Part shown: piece by piece, positions 1 through 7,565 of the stretch | Numbering within the stretch: the first letter of the stretch is position 1 | Layout of the letters: the number at the start of each line of letters is the position of its first letter | Origin: an uncultured Bacteroidales bacterium | GTDB lineage: Bacteria > Bacteroidota > Bacteroidia > Bacteroidales > UBA932 | NCBI GenBank assembly: GCA_900322025.1 | Contig: ONYJ01000157.1 | Coordinates: 1 to 10,359 of the forward strand | Direction of reading: 5' to 3' | Length of the DNA stretch: 10,359 bases | The notes under the pieces: model-generated | The model's database searches: none | Seen by the model: only the letters and a program-made list of their open reading frames with translations | What the model was told of the DNA's origin: nothing | Made by a program: the position numbers and the translations under genes

Positions 1-774
1 AAAGCAGTAATGCAGTATTTCTTTACTTCATTGGCGCATAGTGGGCATCTTCCGGAAAACAAGCAAGAAAGGAGTAAACTTACTATAGGTGTTATAGGGG
101 CAGGCAACATAGGTGAAAAGGTGGCTGTTCTGGCAGATATAATGGGGTTCAAGGTACTTAGAAACGACCCTCCAAAAGCGGAGTTGCAAAAGCAGAAGCT
201 AAAAGCCGGCATTATGTCGGAAGCAGAGGCTATAGCCTATTATTCTCTGGAAGAAGTATTAGAAAACTCAGATATAGTAACTCTGCACACCCCTTTGGAT
301 AATTCTACTATAAATTTAGCAAACAAACGCTTCTTTTCGCTTATAAAGCCGGGGGCTGTTTTGGTTAATTCTTCAAGAGGGGAGGTTGTAGAAGATAGCA
401 GCTTGTTGTCTTCTTCAAGATTGGGAGATTTTATCTGCGATGTATGGCAGCATGAGCCTTCTATTTCCAAACAGATGCTGCTAAGGAGTGTTGTGGCAAC
501 ACCGCATATAGCCGGCTACTCAGAAGAAGGCAAAAGAAATGCAACCGATGCTGTTGTGAGGGCGGTAGCTGAATTCATGGATATTGCGGAGCTTAAAGAC
601 TTTACTTGTTCTACAAGGCAAACGTCCTATCATTTAGATTTGAATGCCCCTCTAAATCAGCAGCTTTTATCGTTCTTCCCGATAGGAGATTTAGATTCGG
701 AGCTTAGAGAGCAGCCCGAAAATTTTGAAATAATACGTAAACACTATAAATACAGAAATGAGTTTGATTATTGA
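1..774 (+). CDS. pdxB: Erythronate-4-phosphate dehydrogenase, 5' truncated by window edge
   Basis: This is the C-terminal two thirds of a D-2-hydroxyacid dehydrogenase of the PdxB type. The enzyme oxidises 4-phosphoerythronate with NAD, the second step of DXP-dependent pyridoxal phosphate synthesis, in the cytoplasm. The frame is open from base 1. The ATG at position 10 is internal, because the residues around it match the helix that precedes the Rossmann fold in this family. Counting from that Met, the NAD-binding motif GVIGAGNIG is at residues 27-35, NDPP at 52-55, the catalytic Arg at 123 (NSSRG), Glu at 149 (HEP) and His at 166 (TPHIAGYSEEGK). The R/E/H spacing and the NDPP and HIAGYS signatures favour PdxB over SerA. 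The C-terminal tail (REQPENFEIIRKHY) is also typical of PdxB. The last 17 bp overlap the next gene, which suggests co-transcription. Confidence 0.9.
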   Translation, partial: KAVMQYFFTSLAHSGHLPENKQERSKLTIGVIGAGNIGEKVAVLADIMGFKVLRNDPPKAELQKQKLKAGIMSEAEAIAYYSLEEVLENSDIVTLHTPLDNSTINLANKRFFSLIKPGAVLVNSSRGEVVEDSSLLSSSRLGDFICDVWQHEPSISKQMLLRSVVATPHIAGYSEEGKRNATDAVVRAVAEFMDIAELKDFTCSTRQTSYHLDLNAPLNQQLLSFFPIGDLDSELREQPENFEIIRKHYKYRNEFDY

Positions 775-2017
775 GAAAGCCGCAAGCGTATCGGATGGTA
801 CCATAAAAAAATTATCTGAGGCGCAACAGAGAGAGGCTATAGAAGCAGCAGAAACTTTTACGGGTAGTTTATGCAAGTTTACCCCTGCAAGTGGGGCAGC
901 TACCAGAATGTTTAAGCCTTTATTTGAAGAAAGTGCTCAGGCTGAGGAGTTACTCATCGAGCTGAAAAAGCTTACTCCGATAGACTTTTCTTTAGAAAAG
1001 GAAAAGTTAGCTTCCACTCCTAAAGGTTTATTGCCTTTTCATAGGTATGCCGATTTTGTGCGCACACCATTTGAAGAACATCTTGTAGAAGGTGCCAAAT
1101 ACGCAAAGAACAATGCAGGAGAAGTTAATTTGTATTTTACGGTTTCTGAGGAGCATCTTTCGGAGTTCAGAAAACTTGCAGATGCAAATATTGCCAAATA
1201 CGAAAATCTTTTTAATTGTAAATATAGAGTGCATTTTAGTGTGCAAGACCCTTCTACAGATGTAACTGCCTACGATATGGATGGTAAGCCTTTTATAAAA
1301 GAAGATGGCTCTATTCTCAAAAGACCTGCCGGCCATGGTGCTCTATTGAGCAATTTACAGCAGTGTAAAGAGGATTTCATATTTATCAAAAACATAGATA
1401 ATGTTGTAAAAGAAACTCATTTGGCAGATACGGTAACTTGGAAGAAAATACTTTTGGGCAGGGCGGTTATTCTCAGAAATAAAATAGAATATGCCTTGGA
1501 GGTTCTAAGGAGCAATCAGCCAATGGAAGGTGTGCCGGATATGCTTAGAAGCGAGTTTGGAATAGCCTTAGGGCCAAGCGTTTCAAGAGAAGATGTTTAT
1601 GCCAAGCTTAACCGTCCGCTGAGGGTGTGTGGCATGGTTGTAAACGAGGGAGAGCCCGGTGGTGGGCCATTTGTGTGCAAAGAACCAGACTCTACAACTT
1701 CTAATCAGATATTGGAAAGTGTACAGATAGAAGACAAACTGCTGATGAAAACAGCAACACACTTTAATCCTGTGGATATAGTGTGCTGTATAAAGAATTC
1801 AGCAGGAGAAGTATTTCATTTGCAAGATTTTGTAGATTCCGATACCGGTCTGAGCGTAGAAAAAACTTTCGGTTTGCGCAAAGCAAAGTACACCGAGCTG
1901 CCGGGTTTGTGGAATGGCTCCATGAGCCGTTGGAATACACAGTTTGTGGAGGTACCACTCTCTACATTCAATCCTGTTAAAACAGTGGCCGACCTTCTCA
2001 AGCCGGCTCACCAGTAA
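758..2017 (+). CDS. DUF4301 family protein, probably N-terminally short
   Basis: This 419-residue cytoplasmic protein has the marks of DUF4301, a Bacteroidota family with no assigned reaction. PASGAATRMF lies at residues 43-52, KGLLPFHRY at 89-97, TPFEEHL at 103-109, RPAGHGAL at 189-196 and KNIDNV at 211-216. The Gly/Ala-rich xGxATRM loop followed by an N-x-D segment resembles a nucleotidyltransferase (sugar-pyrophosphorylase-like) fold; that resemblance is my inference. The ATG at 758 is the only plausible start, since the same frame has a TAA at 731. It overlaps pdxB by 17 bp, so translational coupling is likely. From memory, relatives are about 500 residues and carry some 40 more N-terminal residues before the AASVxxG segment, which here is at residues 8-14. 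The gene therefore appears shortened, though all the signature motifs remain. Confidence 0.85.
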   Translation: MSLIIEKAASVSDGTIKKLSEAQQREAIEAAETFTGSLCKFTPASGAATRMFKPLFEESAQAEELLIELKKLTPIDFSLEKEKLASTPKGLLPFHRYADFVRTPFEEHLVEGAKYAKNNAGEVNLYFTVSEEHLSEFRKLADANIAKYENLFNCKYRVHFSVQDPSTDVTAYDMDGKPFIKEDGSILKRPAGHGALLSNLQQCKEDFIFIKNIDNVVKETHLADTVTWKKILLGRAVILRNKIEYALEVLRSNQPMEGVPDMLRSEFGIALGPSVSREDVYAKLNRPLRVCGMVVNEGEPGGGPFVCKEPDSTTSNQILESVQIEDKLLMKTATHFNPVDIVCCIKNSAGEVFHLQDFVDSDTGLSVEKTFGLRKAKYTELPGLWNGSMSRWNTQFVEVPLSTFNPVKTVADLLKPAHQ

Positions 2018-2023
2018 TGCTTG

Positions 2024-2049
2024 TTATTTAAGTTGCTAATTATTTAAGT
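2024..2049. repeat. 10-bp direct repeat between convergent genes
   Basis: TTATTTAAGT occurs at 2024-2033 and again at 2040-2049. It spans the 22-bp gap between the convergent DUF4301 and CoA-transferase genes and includes the stop codon of the latter. There is no GC-rich hairpin with a T-run here, so I cannot point to a classical terminator for either gene. It may be no more than AT-rich chance similarity. Confidence 0.35.
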
Positions 2050-3341
2050 CTTAGGAAAGAGTACCCAAAACGCTTGCAGGCTGCTTTCTCAAGTTCTTCG
2101 CGATGAGCTGGGTGCGCTATTTCTATAAGCGCTTTGGCTCTTTGTGCCAAATCTTTATTTCTCAGGTAGGCTATTCCAAATTCGGTGGCTATGTATTGAG
2201 CCTGAAATCTGGTAGTTACAACGCCAGCTCCGGGAGTTAAGGTTGGAACTATCTTGCTCTTGCCCTTATTGGTGGCTGCCGGTAGGGCTATGAAGGTTTT
2301 ACCGCCCTCAGAGAGTGCACCGCCATACATGAAATCGTGCTGTCCGCCAACACTTGAGAAGATTTTTTCTCCTATGCTGTCTGCACATATTTGTCCTGTA
2401 AGGTCTATTTCCAACGCAGAATTTATGGCCATTACCTTAGGATTTTGTCTAATTATCTGAGGGTCGTTGGTCAGTGCCACATCGTAAAATTCCACATCTT
2501 TATTGTAGTGCAGAAACTCGTACATTCTCTTGGAACCTAAGGCTAACGAACCAACGCTTTTTCCTGGCCTGAATTTCTTTAGAGAGTTATCTATAACACC
2601 TTCTTCCATAAGTCTTACCACGCCATCTGTCATAGCTTCTGTATGTAGTCCGAGATGCTTATGGTGCTTTATGGCATTCAGCACGGCATTCGGTATGCCG
2701 CCCACGCCAATTTGCAGTGTTGCTCCATCTGGAATTTCTGCTGCAATGTTGTTTCCTATAGCAACTTCTATATCGGTAGGTTCTCCAAACTCTAACGCAA
2801 CAGGAGGTATATCGCACTCTACAGCAGCATGTATCTTGGAGATATGTATTCTTGCTCCTCCATATAGATATGGCATGCTTTTATTGATTTGTGCTACAAC
2901 AAAATCGGCGCTCTCTACTGCAGAAACGGCTAAGTCTGCCGATATTCCGTAGCTGCAAAACCCTTCTTCATCTGGTAGGGAGCAGTTTATAAAAGCAACA
3001 TTTACAGGTAATTGTTTAGATCTGAATAGAAAAGGAATCTCTCCTAAAAAAGCCGGAATCATACTGCCGTTTCCGCCTGCAACCCATTCTCTCTGATCTG
3101 CACACAAGAACAGACTCCTTGTAATAAAAGAATCTCTGTATTCCGGTTTGCAAAAAGGTGCTACTCCTCTTGGTATGCAGAAAGCACTATAAATTATTAC
3201 ATCGCGAAGCTCTTCTGCTCTGTTGGCCAAGGCCTGTTGCAGGACTTCCGGCACCGCCGTACTTCCCTGAAAATAAACTCCATCTCCGCTTTTAACACAT
3301 TTAACGGCTTCTGCCGCACTAACATAGTCTATTTTTACCAT
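2040..3341 (-). CDS. Acetyl-CoA hydrolase/transferase family CoA-transferase (4-hydroxybutyrate CoA-transferase-like)
   Basis: This 433-residue family I CoA-transferase would move CoA between an acyl-CoA and a free acid such as acetate through a glutamyl-CoA thioester. GVGGIPNAVL at residues 212-221 is followed by the active-site motif HTEAMTDGV, with Glu at about 235, the equivalent of the catalytic Glu in 4-hydroxybutyrate CoA-transferase. The C-terminal part has the family segments GGQHDFMYGGALSEGGK and FGIAYLRNKDLAQRAKALI. I place the start at 3341 (MVKIDY...), not at the upstream in-frame ATG at 3380: the extra 13 residues overlap the aminotransferase gene and are unlike the family. AGAGG just before 3341 may aid initiation. 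The gene is last in a four-gene operon, 4 bp after the aminotransferase stop. The context suggests it recovers the thioester made by IorAB; the true acyl substrate cannot be read from the sequence. Confidence 0.88.
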   Translation of the reverse strand: MVKIDYVSAAEAVKCVKSGDGVYFQGSTAVPEVLQQALANRAEELRDVIIYSAFCIPRGVAPFCKPEYRDSFITRSLFLCADQREWVAGGNGSMIPAFLGEIPFLFRSKQLPVNVAFINCSLPDEEGFCSYGISADLAVSAVESADFVVAQINKSMPYLYGGARIHISKIHAAVECDIPPVALEFGEPTDIEVAIGNNIAAEIPDGATLQIGVGGIPNAVLNAIKHHKHLGLHTEAMTDGVVRLMEEGVIDNSLKKFRPGKSVGSLALGSKRMYEFLHYNKDVEFYDVALTNDPQIIRQNPKVMAINSALEIDLTGQICADSIGEKIFSSVGGQHDFMYGGALSEGGKTFIALPAATNKGKSKIVPTLTPGAGVVTTRFQAQYIATEFGIAYLRNKDLAQRAKALIEIAHPAHREELEKAACKRFGYSFLRLK

Positions 3342-3345
3342 ACCT

Positions 3346-4662
3346 CTACTTCTCTTTCTGAATTTGAACAAACATTGCAAGCCTGTCGTTTAAGCTATTG
3401 AAATCTTCCTCGGAGCTTAATCTGGAAACACATGCCCTTATTCCTTTTTGCTTGCTGCCGGTGGAATCCAAAGAAATGGCGGTGATGCCGCATCTCATAA
3501 GATCGAACATCAGTTCTGAGCAGCTCAAGTCTTTGTAGCCAATGGTATAGAAGAAGCCATCGCCCACCTTACGATCTAAATCTTTATCATAGACAATGTG
3601 GAAACCATGCTTTTCAAAAATTTCTTTAGACCTATGTGCCCTTTGCCCGTACTTGGCCATTTCTGATATGAAGTCTATTTTGCCTTCTGCAGCACCGCCT
3701 AAAAGTGCGGCATAGGCATATTGTGCAGAATGTGAAACGCCGGAAGATGCTACATACAAGTATGTTAATATAAAGTTATCGCCCATTCTACCCAAACCGT
3801 ATCTTTCTCTTAGTGCAGGATACTCTCTGTTATATAGCTTTGGTGAGAAGCATACTACTGCAATTCTCTCTCCGGCATAACTGAATATCTTTGAAGAAGA
3901 CATCATTATAACATAGTTGTCTGTATATTTGGAAACTGTTGCTTGGAAAGGCGGCTCTCCCGGCTTTGAAAGATCGACCCTAAAGTCCATGCAGAAATAT
4001 GCGAGATCTTCCAGCACAACCACATCGTATTTTGTTGCAAGTTCGCCTATGGTTTTCAATTCATCTTCGCTCAGGCAAATCCAAGCGGGATTGTTAGGGT
4101 TAGAATACAGAACTGCCGCAATGTTTCCCTTAGACATGTATTCCTCAAGTTTTGGCCGCAACTTGTCTGCCCTAAACTCGTAAATATCAAAAGATTCTGT
4201 TTTAATGCCCTGTACCTTGGCCTGAAGCATGTTTGGTGCAAATCCGGGATTGATGTAAAGTATTGTATCCTTTTCCGGATTTAGTTGCGAACATTCCAGT
4301 ATAAGATTCATGCTCCCCTGCATAGAACCAACCGTAGGAACAATGCACTCCGGAGTTATATCTACATTGGCAAAAGCCTTCAAAAACTTAGAAGCATTCT
4401 GTTTTAGAATAGGAATGCCTCCGATAGGGGGATACTCGTGGGCTATATTATTGTCTAAGGCGGCTTTTTGAGCTTCTATACCCACCGGGCAGGCTAAAAT
4501 TCCGGGTACGCCTATCTCCAGATGAATAAAACGCATATCGTTAATAGCCTCGAGTTTATTGGCAACTGCCACGCACTGGCGAATTGTGGCTCTGGATATA
4601 TCAGAAATATCCATTTTAGCCAACACTTCGTCTATCACTTTTTTCTCGATAGGTTTTTTCAT
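3346..4662 (-). CDS. PLP-dependent aminotransferase, class I/II
   Basis: This 438-residue fold-type I aminotransferase is cytoplasmic and would transfer an amino group between an amino acid and a 2-oxo acid. Its PLP-site residues are visible: NPNNP at 188-192, the Asp/Tyr pair in LEDLAY (Asp219, Tyr222), and SSSK with the Schiff-base Lys at 258, followed by the phosphate-binding Arg266 in AGER. GIRACVSR near the C-terminus would supply the Arg that binds the substrate carboxylate. The N-terminal part, including EYPPIGGIP, is typical of the family. It starts 5 bp after the iorB stop and ends 4 bp before the CoA-transferase start, so it is almost certainly co-transcribed with both. Position between IorAB and a CoA-transferase suggests it makes the 2-oxo acid that IorAB uses. 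Aromatic amino acids are the first guess, but substrate specificity is not readable. Confidence 0.9.
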   Translation of the reverse strand: MKKPIEKKVIDEVLAKMDISDISRATIRQCVAVANKLEAINDMRFIHLEIGVPGILACPVGIEAQKAALDNNIAHEYPPIGGIPILKQNASKFLKAFANVDITPECIVPTVGSMQGSMNLILECSQLNPEKDTILYINPGFAPNMLQAKVQGIKTESFDIYEFRADKLRPKLEEYMSKGNIAAVLYSNPNNPAWICLSEDELKTIGELATKYDVVVLEDLAYFCMDFRVDLSKPGEPPFQATVSKYTDNYVIMMSSSKIFSYAGERIAVVCFSPKLYNREYPALRERYGLGRMGDNFILTYLYVASSGVSHSAQYAYAALLGGAAEGKIDFISEMAKYGQRAHRSKEIFEKHGFHIVYDKDLDRKVGDGFFYTIGYKDLSCSELMFDLMRCGITAISLDSTGSKQKGIRACVSRLSSEEDFNSLNDRLAMFVQIQKEK

Positions 4663-4667
4663 ACGCT

Positions 4668-5249
4668 TTACTTTTTAGTTGCTATCTGAAATCCGGCCTC
4701 AAATGCTTTGATGTTATCTTCTACTATCTGTTCGCCTTTGCGGGCAAAAACATTTCTGATGCCATCTTTTAATGTTTCCGGCTCTATAATTTCTATGTAT
4801 TTGGCTGCCGCACCAAGAAGTGCCATATTAGAGGAACGCGGTGCACCACAGTCTTTTGCCACCTGATCTGAATCAAAAGAAATTACATTGGCTTCTTTTT
4901 TAAGATCAGCTGCTACTTTCTCTAACTCAGGATAGGACGGAATGTTAACAAACGGTGCGCTATTGGTAATAATCCATCCCCCTTTTTTGAGATAAGGAAG
5001 ATAACGCAGAGCTTCCATGGGCTCCATAGAGATTATCAGCTCGCATTCTCCCTTTGGAATCAAATCGCTGAAAATAGGGTCGGAAGAAAGTCTTAGATTA
5101 CTCTGTACATCACCACCCCTTTGGCTCATTCCATGAACCTCGGCTTGTTTGAGATATAGCGAATTCTTTATAGCGGCCCATCCTATGATAGTTGCAATAG
5201 AAAGAATGCCCTGACCGCCAACTCCAGATAAAATAATATCCTTTTTCAT
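4668..5249 (-). CDS. iorB: Indolepyruvate:ferredoxin oxidoreductase, beta subunit
   Basis: This 193-residue protein is the small subunit of a 2-oxoacid:ferredoxin oxidoreductase (POR gamma-type domain). With IorA it converts aryl pyruvates and CoA to aryl-acetyl-CoA, CO2 and reduced ferredoxin. GVGGQGIL at residues 9-16 and EVHGMSQRGG at 37-46 are hallmarks of IorB, and the length is normal. I start it at ATG 5249, which gives the usual N-terminus (MKKDIILSGVGGQG). The longer open frame from 5291 adds 14 Lys-rich residues that overlap iorA and look like chance. The gap to the iorA stop is 2 bp, so translation of the two subunits is probably coupled, which suits a complex with equal subunit numbers. 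Confidence 0.93.
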   Translation of the reverse strand: MKKDIILSGVGGQGILSIATIIGWAAIKNSLYLKQAEVHGMSQRGGDVQSNLRLSSDPIFSDLIPKGECELIISMEPMEALRYLPYLKKGGWIITNSAPFVNIPSYPELEKVAADLKKEANVISFDSDQVAKDCGAPRSSNMALLGAAAKYIEIIEPETLKDGIRNVFARKGEQIVEDNIKAFEAGFQIATKK

Positions 5250-5251
5250 AC

Positions 5252-6847
5252 TTACTGCTTTTTTAGATGTCTTTTTGCGGTCTGTATGCACTCTCTTCTG
5301 CAGACTACAACAGAAACTCCGCGATACTCAATTTCTTCCTTTATAACTTGCTCCATTTCTGCATAATTCTTAGGTAGCGGAACTATAAGTCTTACATGCT
5401 CCTTTGGAACACCTATGCCAAGGCATATATTTTCTATTCTGCCCAAGGCGGCACTATCTTGTCCGCCTGTCATGCCGGTGGTTAAATTGTCGGAAATGCA
5501 GACGGTGATGTTTGCATTCATGTTTACAGCATCCAAAAGGCCTGTCATACCACTGTGAGTAAAAGTAGAGTCGCCGATTACGGCTATAGATGGGTGTACT
5601 CCGCTTTCAGATGCTCCTATTGCCATAGTGATAGATGCTCCCATATCTACGCAACTATTAATTGCGTGGAAAGGTGCCAGATAACCAAGGGTATAGCAGC
5701 CTATATCGCTAAAGACTCTGGCAGAAGGATAGTTCTTTACAACATTGTTGAGGGCTGTGTAGAAATCTCTATGTCCGCATCCCATGCATAATGCCGGAGG
5801 GCGTGGAACCGCAACATTGCTCTTGCCGCAAGCCTCTTTTTCTCCCAAGCCTAAAGCTGCACGCAAGATATCCGGGGTTAGTTCTCCGGTACGAGGCAGA
5901 CTGCCGTCTAACCTTCCGCTTATAGTGGTTGTGATAGGCAGGTAGCCTTTCAAGACTTTTTCTAATAGAGGCTGCCCCTCTTCTACAACCAAAATTCTCT
6001 TACAATTTTCGGCCAAAGTCTGTATCTGTTTTTTAGAAACCGGATAGCGAGTAACCTTTAATGCAGGAAAATTCGGCTTGCCATTAATGTTTTCCATTAG
6101 ATAGTTCCAGCCTATACCGCAGGCAATAACTCCTGTATCTGCCTTGCCAGAAGATAAATCGAGAATGTTAGCTTGCTCAAAATCCTCTTCATATTTTGCG
6201 TATTGCTTTATTATTTGCTCATTTCTGATACGCGCTACCGCCGGAAGGAGCACCCATCTCTTTTGGTCTTCCGGAAACTTGAGGGCATTCTCTTCTCTTA
6301 TATCGGCAGTTTTTACAACAGCTCTGGAATGTGCCATTCTGGTGGTAAGCCTCATAAGTACCGGTGTATGATATAGTTCAGAATAGTCAAAAGCCATTCT
6401 TACCATATCATAAGCCTCTTGCTGATTAGAAGGTTCAAAGCAAGGAACCATGGCAAATTCTGCATAGAATCTGGAATCCTGTTCATTCTGCGAAGAGTGC
6501 ATAGAAGGGTCGTCGCAGGCAACCACAACAAGCCCACCGCTTGCACCGGTTACTGCCGAGTTTACAAAAGCATCGGCGCATACATTCATACCTACATGTT
6601 TCATGCATACCAAAGCGCGCTTTCCGGCGTATGAGGCACCGAGGGCTGCCTCCATGGCAGTTTTCTCGTTGCAGCTCCATTGGCAATGTACATTTCTTTG
6701 ACGAGCAAACGCATTGCTCTGAATATACTCCGTAATTTCTGTAGATGGAGTTCCCGGGTAGGCATAAACGCCGGAAAGCCCTGCATGCAGGGCTCCCAAT
6801 GCCAAAGCCTCATCTCCGAGTAGTAAAGTTTTTTCAGACATATTCAT
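5252..6847 (-). CDS. iorA: Indolepyruvate:ferredoxin oxidoreductase, alpha subunit
   Basis: This 531-residue thiamine-pyrophosphate subunit carries out oxidative decarboxylation of indolepyruvate and related aryl pyruvates. The N-terminal domain has GDEALALGAL (11-20) and YPGTPSTEI (30-38), with the probable TPP-activating Glu61 in NEK. The TPP-binding domain begins at RPPALCMGCGHRD (349-361), with Cys354 and Cys357, and continues through SDIGCYTLG (380-388), GDSTFTHSG (425-433) and SDNLTTGMTGGQ (452-463). The protein stops about 15 residues after the RREC segment. I see no C-terminal CxxCxxCxxxCP ferredoxin-like domain, which longer archaeal IorA proteins have. The first gene of the operon, it could start at ATG 6847 or ATG 6841. 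I prefer 6847 because the 11 bases before it match those before the deoxyhypusine-synthase-like start at 8549. Confidence 0.93.
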   Translation of the reverse strand: MNMSEKTLLLGDEALALGALHAGLSGVYAYPGTPSTEITEYIQSNAFARQRNVHCQWSCNEKTAMEAALGASYAGKRALVCMKHVGMNVCADAFVNSAVTGASGGLVVVACDDPSMHSSQNEQDSRFYAEFAMVPCFEPSNQQEAYDMVRMAFDYSELYHTPVLMRLTTRMAHSRAVVKTADIREENALKFPEDQKRWVLLPAVARIRNEQIIKQYAKYEEDFEQANILDLSSGKADTGVIACGIGWNYLMENINGKPNFPALKVTRYPVSKKQIQTLAENCKRILVVEEGQPLLEKVLKGYLPITTTISGRLDGSLPRTGELTPDILRAALGLGEKEACGKSNVAVPRPPALCMGCGHRDFYTALNNVVKNYPSARVFSDIGCYTLGYLAPFHAINSCVDMGASITMAIGASESGVHPSIAVIGDSTFTHSGMTGLLDAVNMNANITVCISDNLTTGMTGGQDSAALGRIENICLGIGVPKEHVRLIVPLPKNYAEMEQVIKEEIEYRGVSVVVCRRECIQTAKRHLKKQ

Positions 6848-6866
6848 AATGTGTAAATCCGTAAAT
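6845..6866 (-). promoter_or_regulatory. iorA leader with ATTTAC repeats and a shared 14-mer at the start codon
   Basis: Read on the minus strand, the bases that run into the iorA ATG are ATTTACACATTATG (6858-6845), preceded eight bases earlier by another ATTTAC (6866-6861). The same 14-mer, also with a second ATTTAC just upstream, ends in the start codon at 8549. There is no Shine-Dalgarno sequence. The match is observed directly. A role in translation initiation or regulation is inference. Confidence 0.5.
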
Positions 6867-6995
6867 CAATTCTTGAGCGACGAATTTACAAAAATGTCTT
6901 TAATTTTCAAAAAACTTTATTCAAATAATAGATAACAGGCTAAATTTACTTACAAATTATAATATTAGTTAATTCTATTTATCTAAAAGGTTATT
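6867..6995. other. AT-rich intergenic region upstream of the ior operon
   Basis: This very AT-rich spacer lies between the lipoprotein stop and the iorA leader. It must hold the operon promoter unless transcription reads in from the lipoprotein gene. On the minus strand I find CATTTTTG at 6896-6889, one mismatch from the Bacteroides -7 element TAnnTTTG, but no TTTG at a spacing of 19-21. I therefore do not call a promoter. I see no hairpin followed by a T-run that could end the lipoprotein transcript. Confidence 0.4.
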
Positions 6996-7520
6996 TTAGT
7001 TTGCCAAGACTTCGTTATAGTACGACTTATGTGAATGGAAAACTCCTTCGTACTCCTCTTCAATGTCTTTAATTTTCCATTCATTGCCAATCAACTCAAG
7101 GGTAAGGCGTACTAATGTAGGATTTATTTGATCCTCAAAAGCTTTTACATTAATATAGACCTTTGCAGATTTGGCTTGTATATCTTCTACTTTCACAATC
7201 TCGTATGAGGGATTATGACAATCTTGCCCCATAACCCAATGGTCGTGATCGATATAAGGTGCTTGGTCTTTTCTTTGCTTTTCTAAAACCGCCTCTTGAA
7301 GAGTATAGAAATCGGGTGTGAAGAATTCTTTGTCTATATCCTCCATGTTTTTCTCGGCTCTAAAGGCATAGTCGTAGATTTTAGTTACGCATACCTTAAT
7401 TTGTTCTTCTGTTTGAAGCTCGTTTTTTTGCTCCTTATCTGAGTTGCCGGTCTTGTTGCGGTTGCAGGAAGATAAGGTAAGCGCAGCTACTGTGCACAGC
7501 AGAAAAAGTAGTTTACTCAT
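6996..7520 (-). CDS. Small DUF3828-like lipoprotein
   Basis: This 174-residue protein is probably secreted and lipid-anchored. Its start is Met-Ser-Lys, then a hydrophobic stretch (residues 4-15), then the lipobox LSSC with the acylated Cys at 19. A polar Lys/Glu/Asn-rich linker runs to about residue 40. The rest resembles DUF3828 (NTF2-like) proteins: FFTPDFYTLQEAV (66-78), IDHDHWVMGQD (90-100), YEIVKVE (106-112), AKVYINVKAF (119-128) and a final GNEWKIKDI strand (145-153). The function of the family is unknown. An inner-leaflet versus surface location cannot be decided, as there is no acidic export signal right after the Cys. It starts 45 bp after the stop of the deoxyhypusine-synthase-like gene and may share its transcript. 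Confidence 0.8.
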   Translation of the reverse strand: MSKLLFLLCTVAALTLSSCNRNKTGNSDKEQKNELQTEEQIKVCVTKIYDYAFRAEKNMEDIDKEFFTPDFYTLQEAVLEKQRKDQAPYIDHDHWVMGQDCHNPSYEIVKVEDIQAKSAKVYINVKAFEDQINPTLVRLTLELIGNEWKIKDIEEEYEGVFHSHKSYYNEVLAN

Positions 7521-7565
7521 GTTCTTATATTATTGAATGCTGTTACATACTTGATTGATTAACTA

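Noticed and set aside
1028..1336. 102-codon minus-strand open frame inside the DUF4301 gene
   Set aside because: It is antisense to conserved DUF4301 motifs and has no recognisable domain or start context.
2530..2952. 140-codon open frame on the plus strand inside the CoA-transferase gene
   Set aside because: It is antisense to a well-supported gene, rich in Pro/Ser/Thr as expected for a shadow frame, and resembles no family I know.
3342..3380. Longer N-terminus for the CoA-transferase (ATG at 3380)
   Set aside because: The 13 extra residues overlap the aminotransferase gene and are basic and non-family; MVKIDY at 3341 is the natural start.
5250..5291. Longer N-terminus for IorB (ATG at 5291)
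   Set aside because: The added Lys-rich residues overlap iorA, whereas the start at 5249 gives the standard MKKDIILSGVGGQG beginning.
6889..6925. Promoter for the ior operon (CATTTTTG with nearby TTTG elements on the minus strand)
   Set aside because: The -7 element has one mismatch and the available TTTG boxes are 11 or 25 bases away, outside the 19-21 range.
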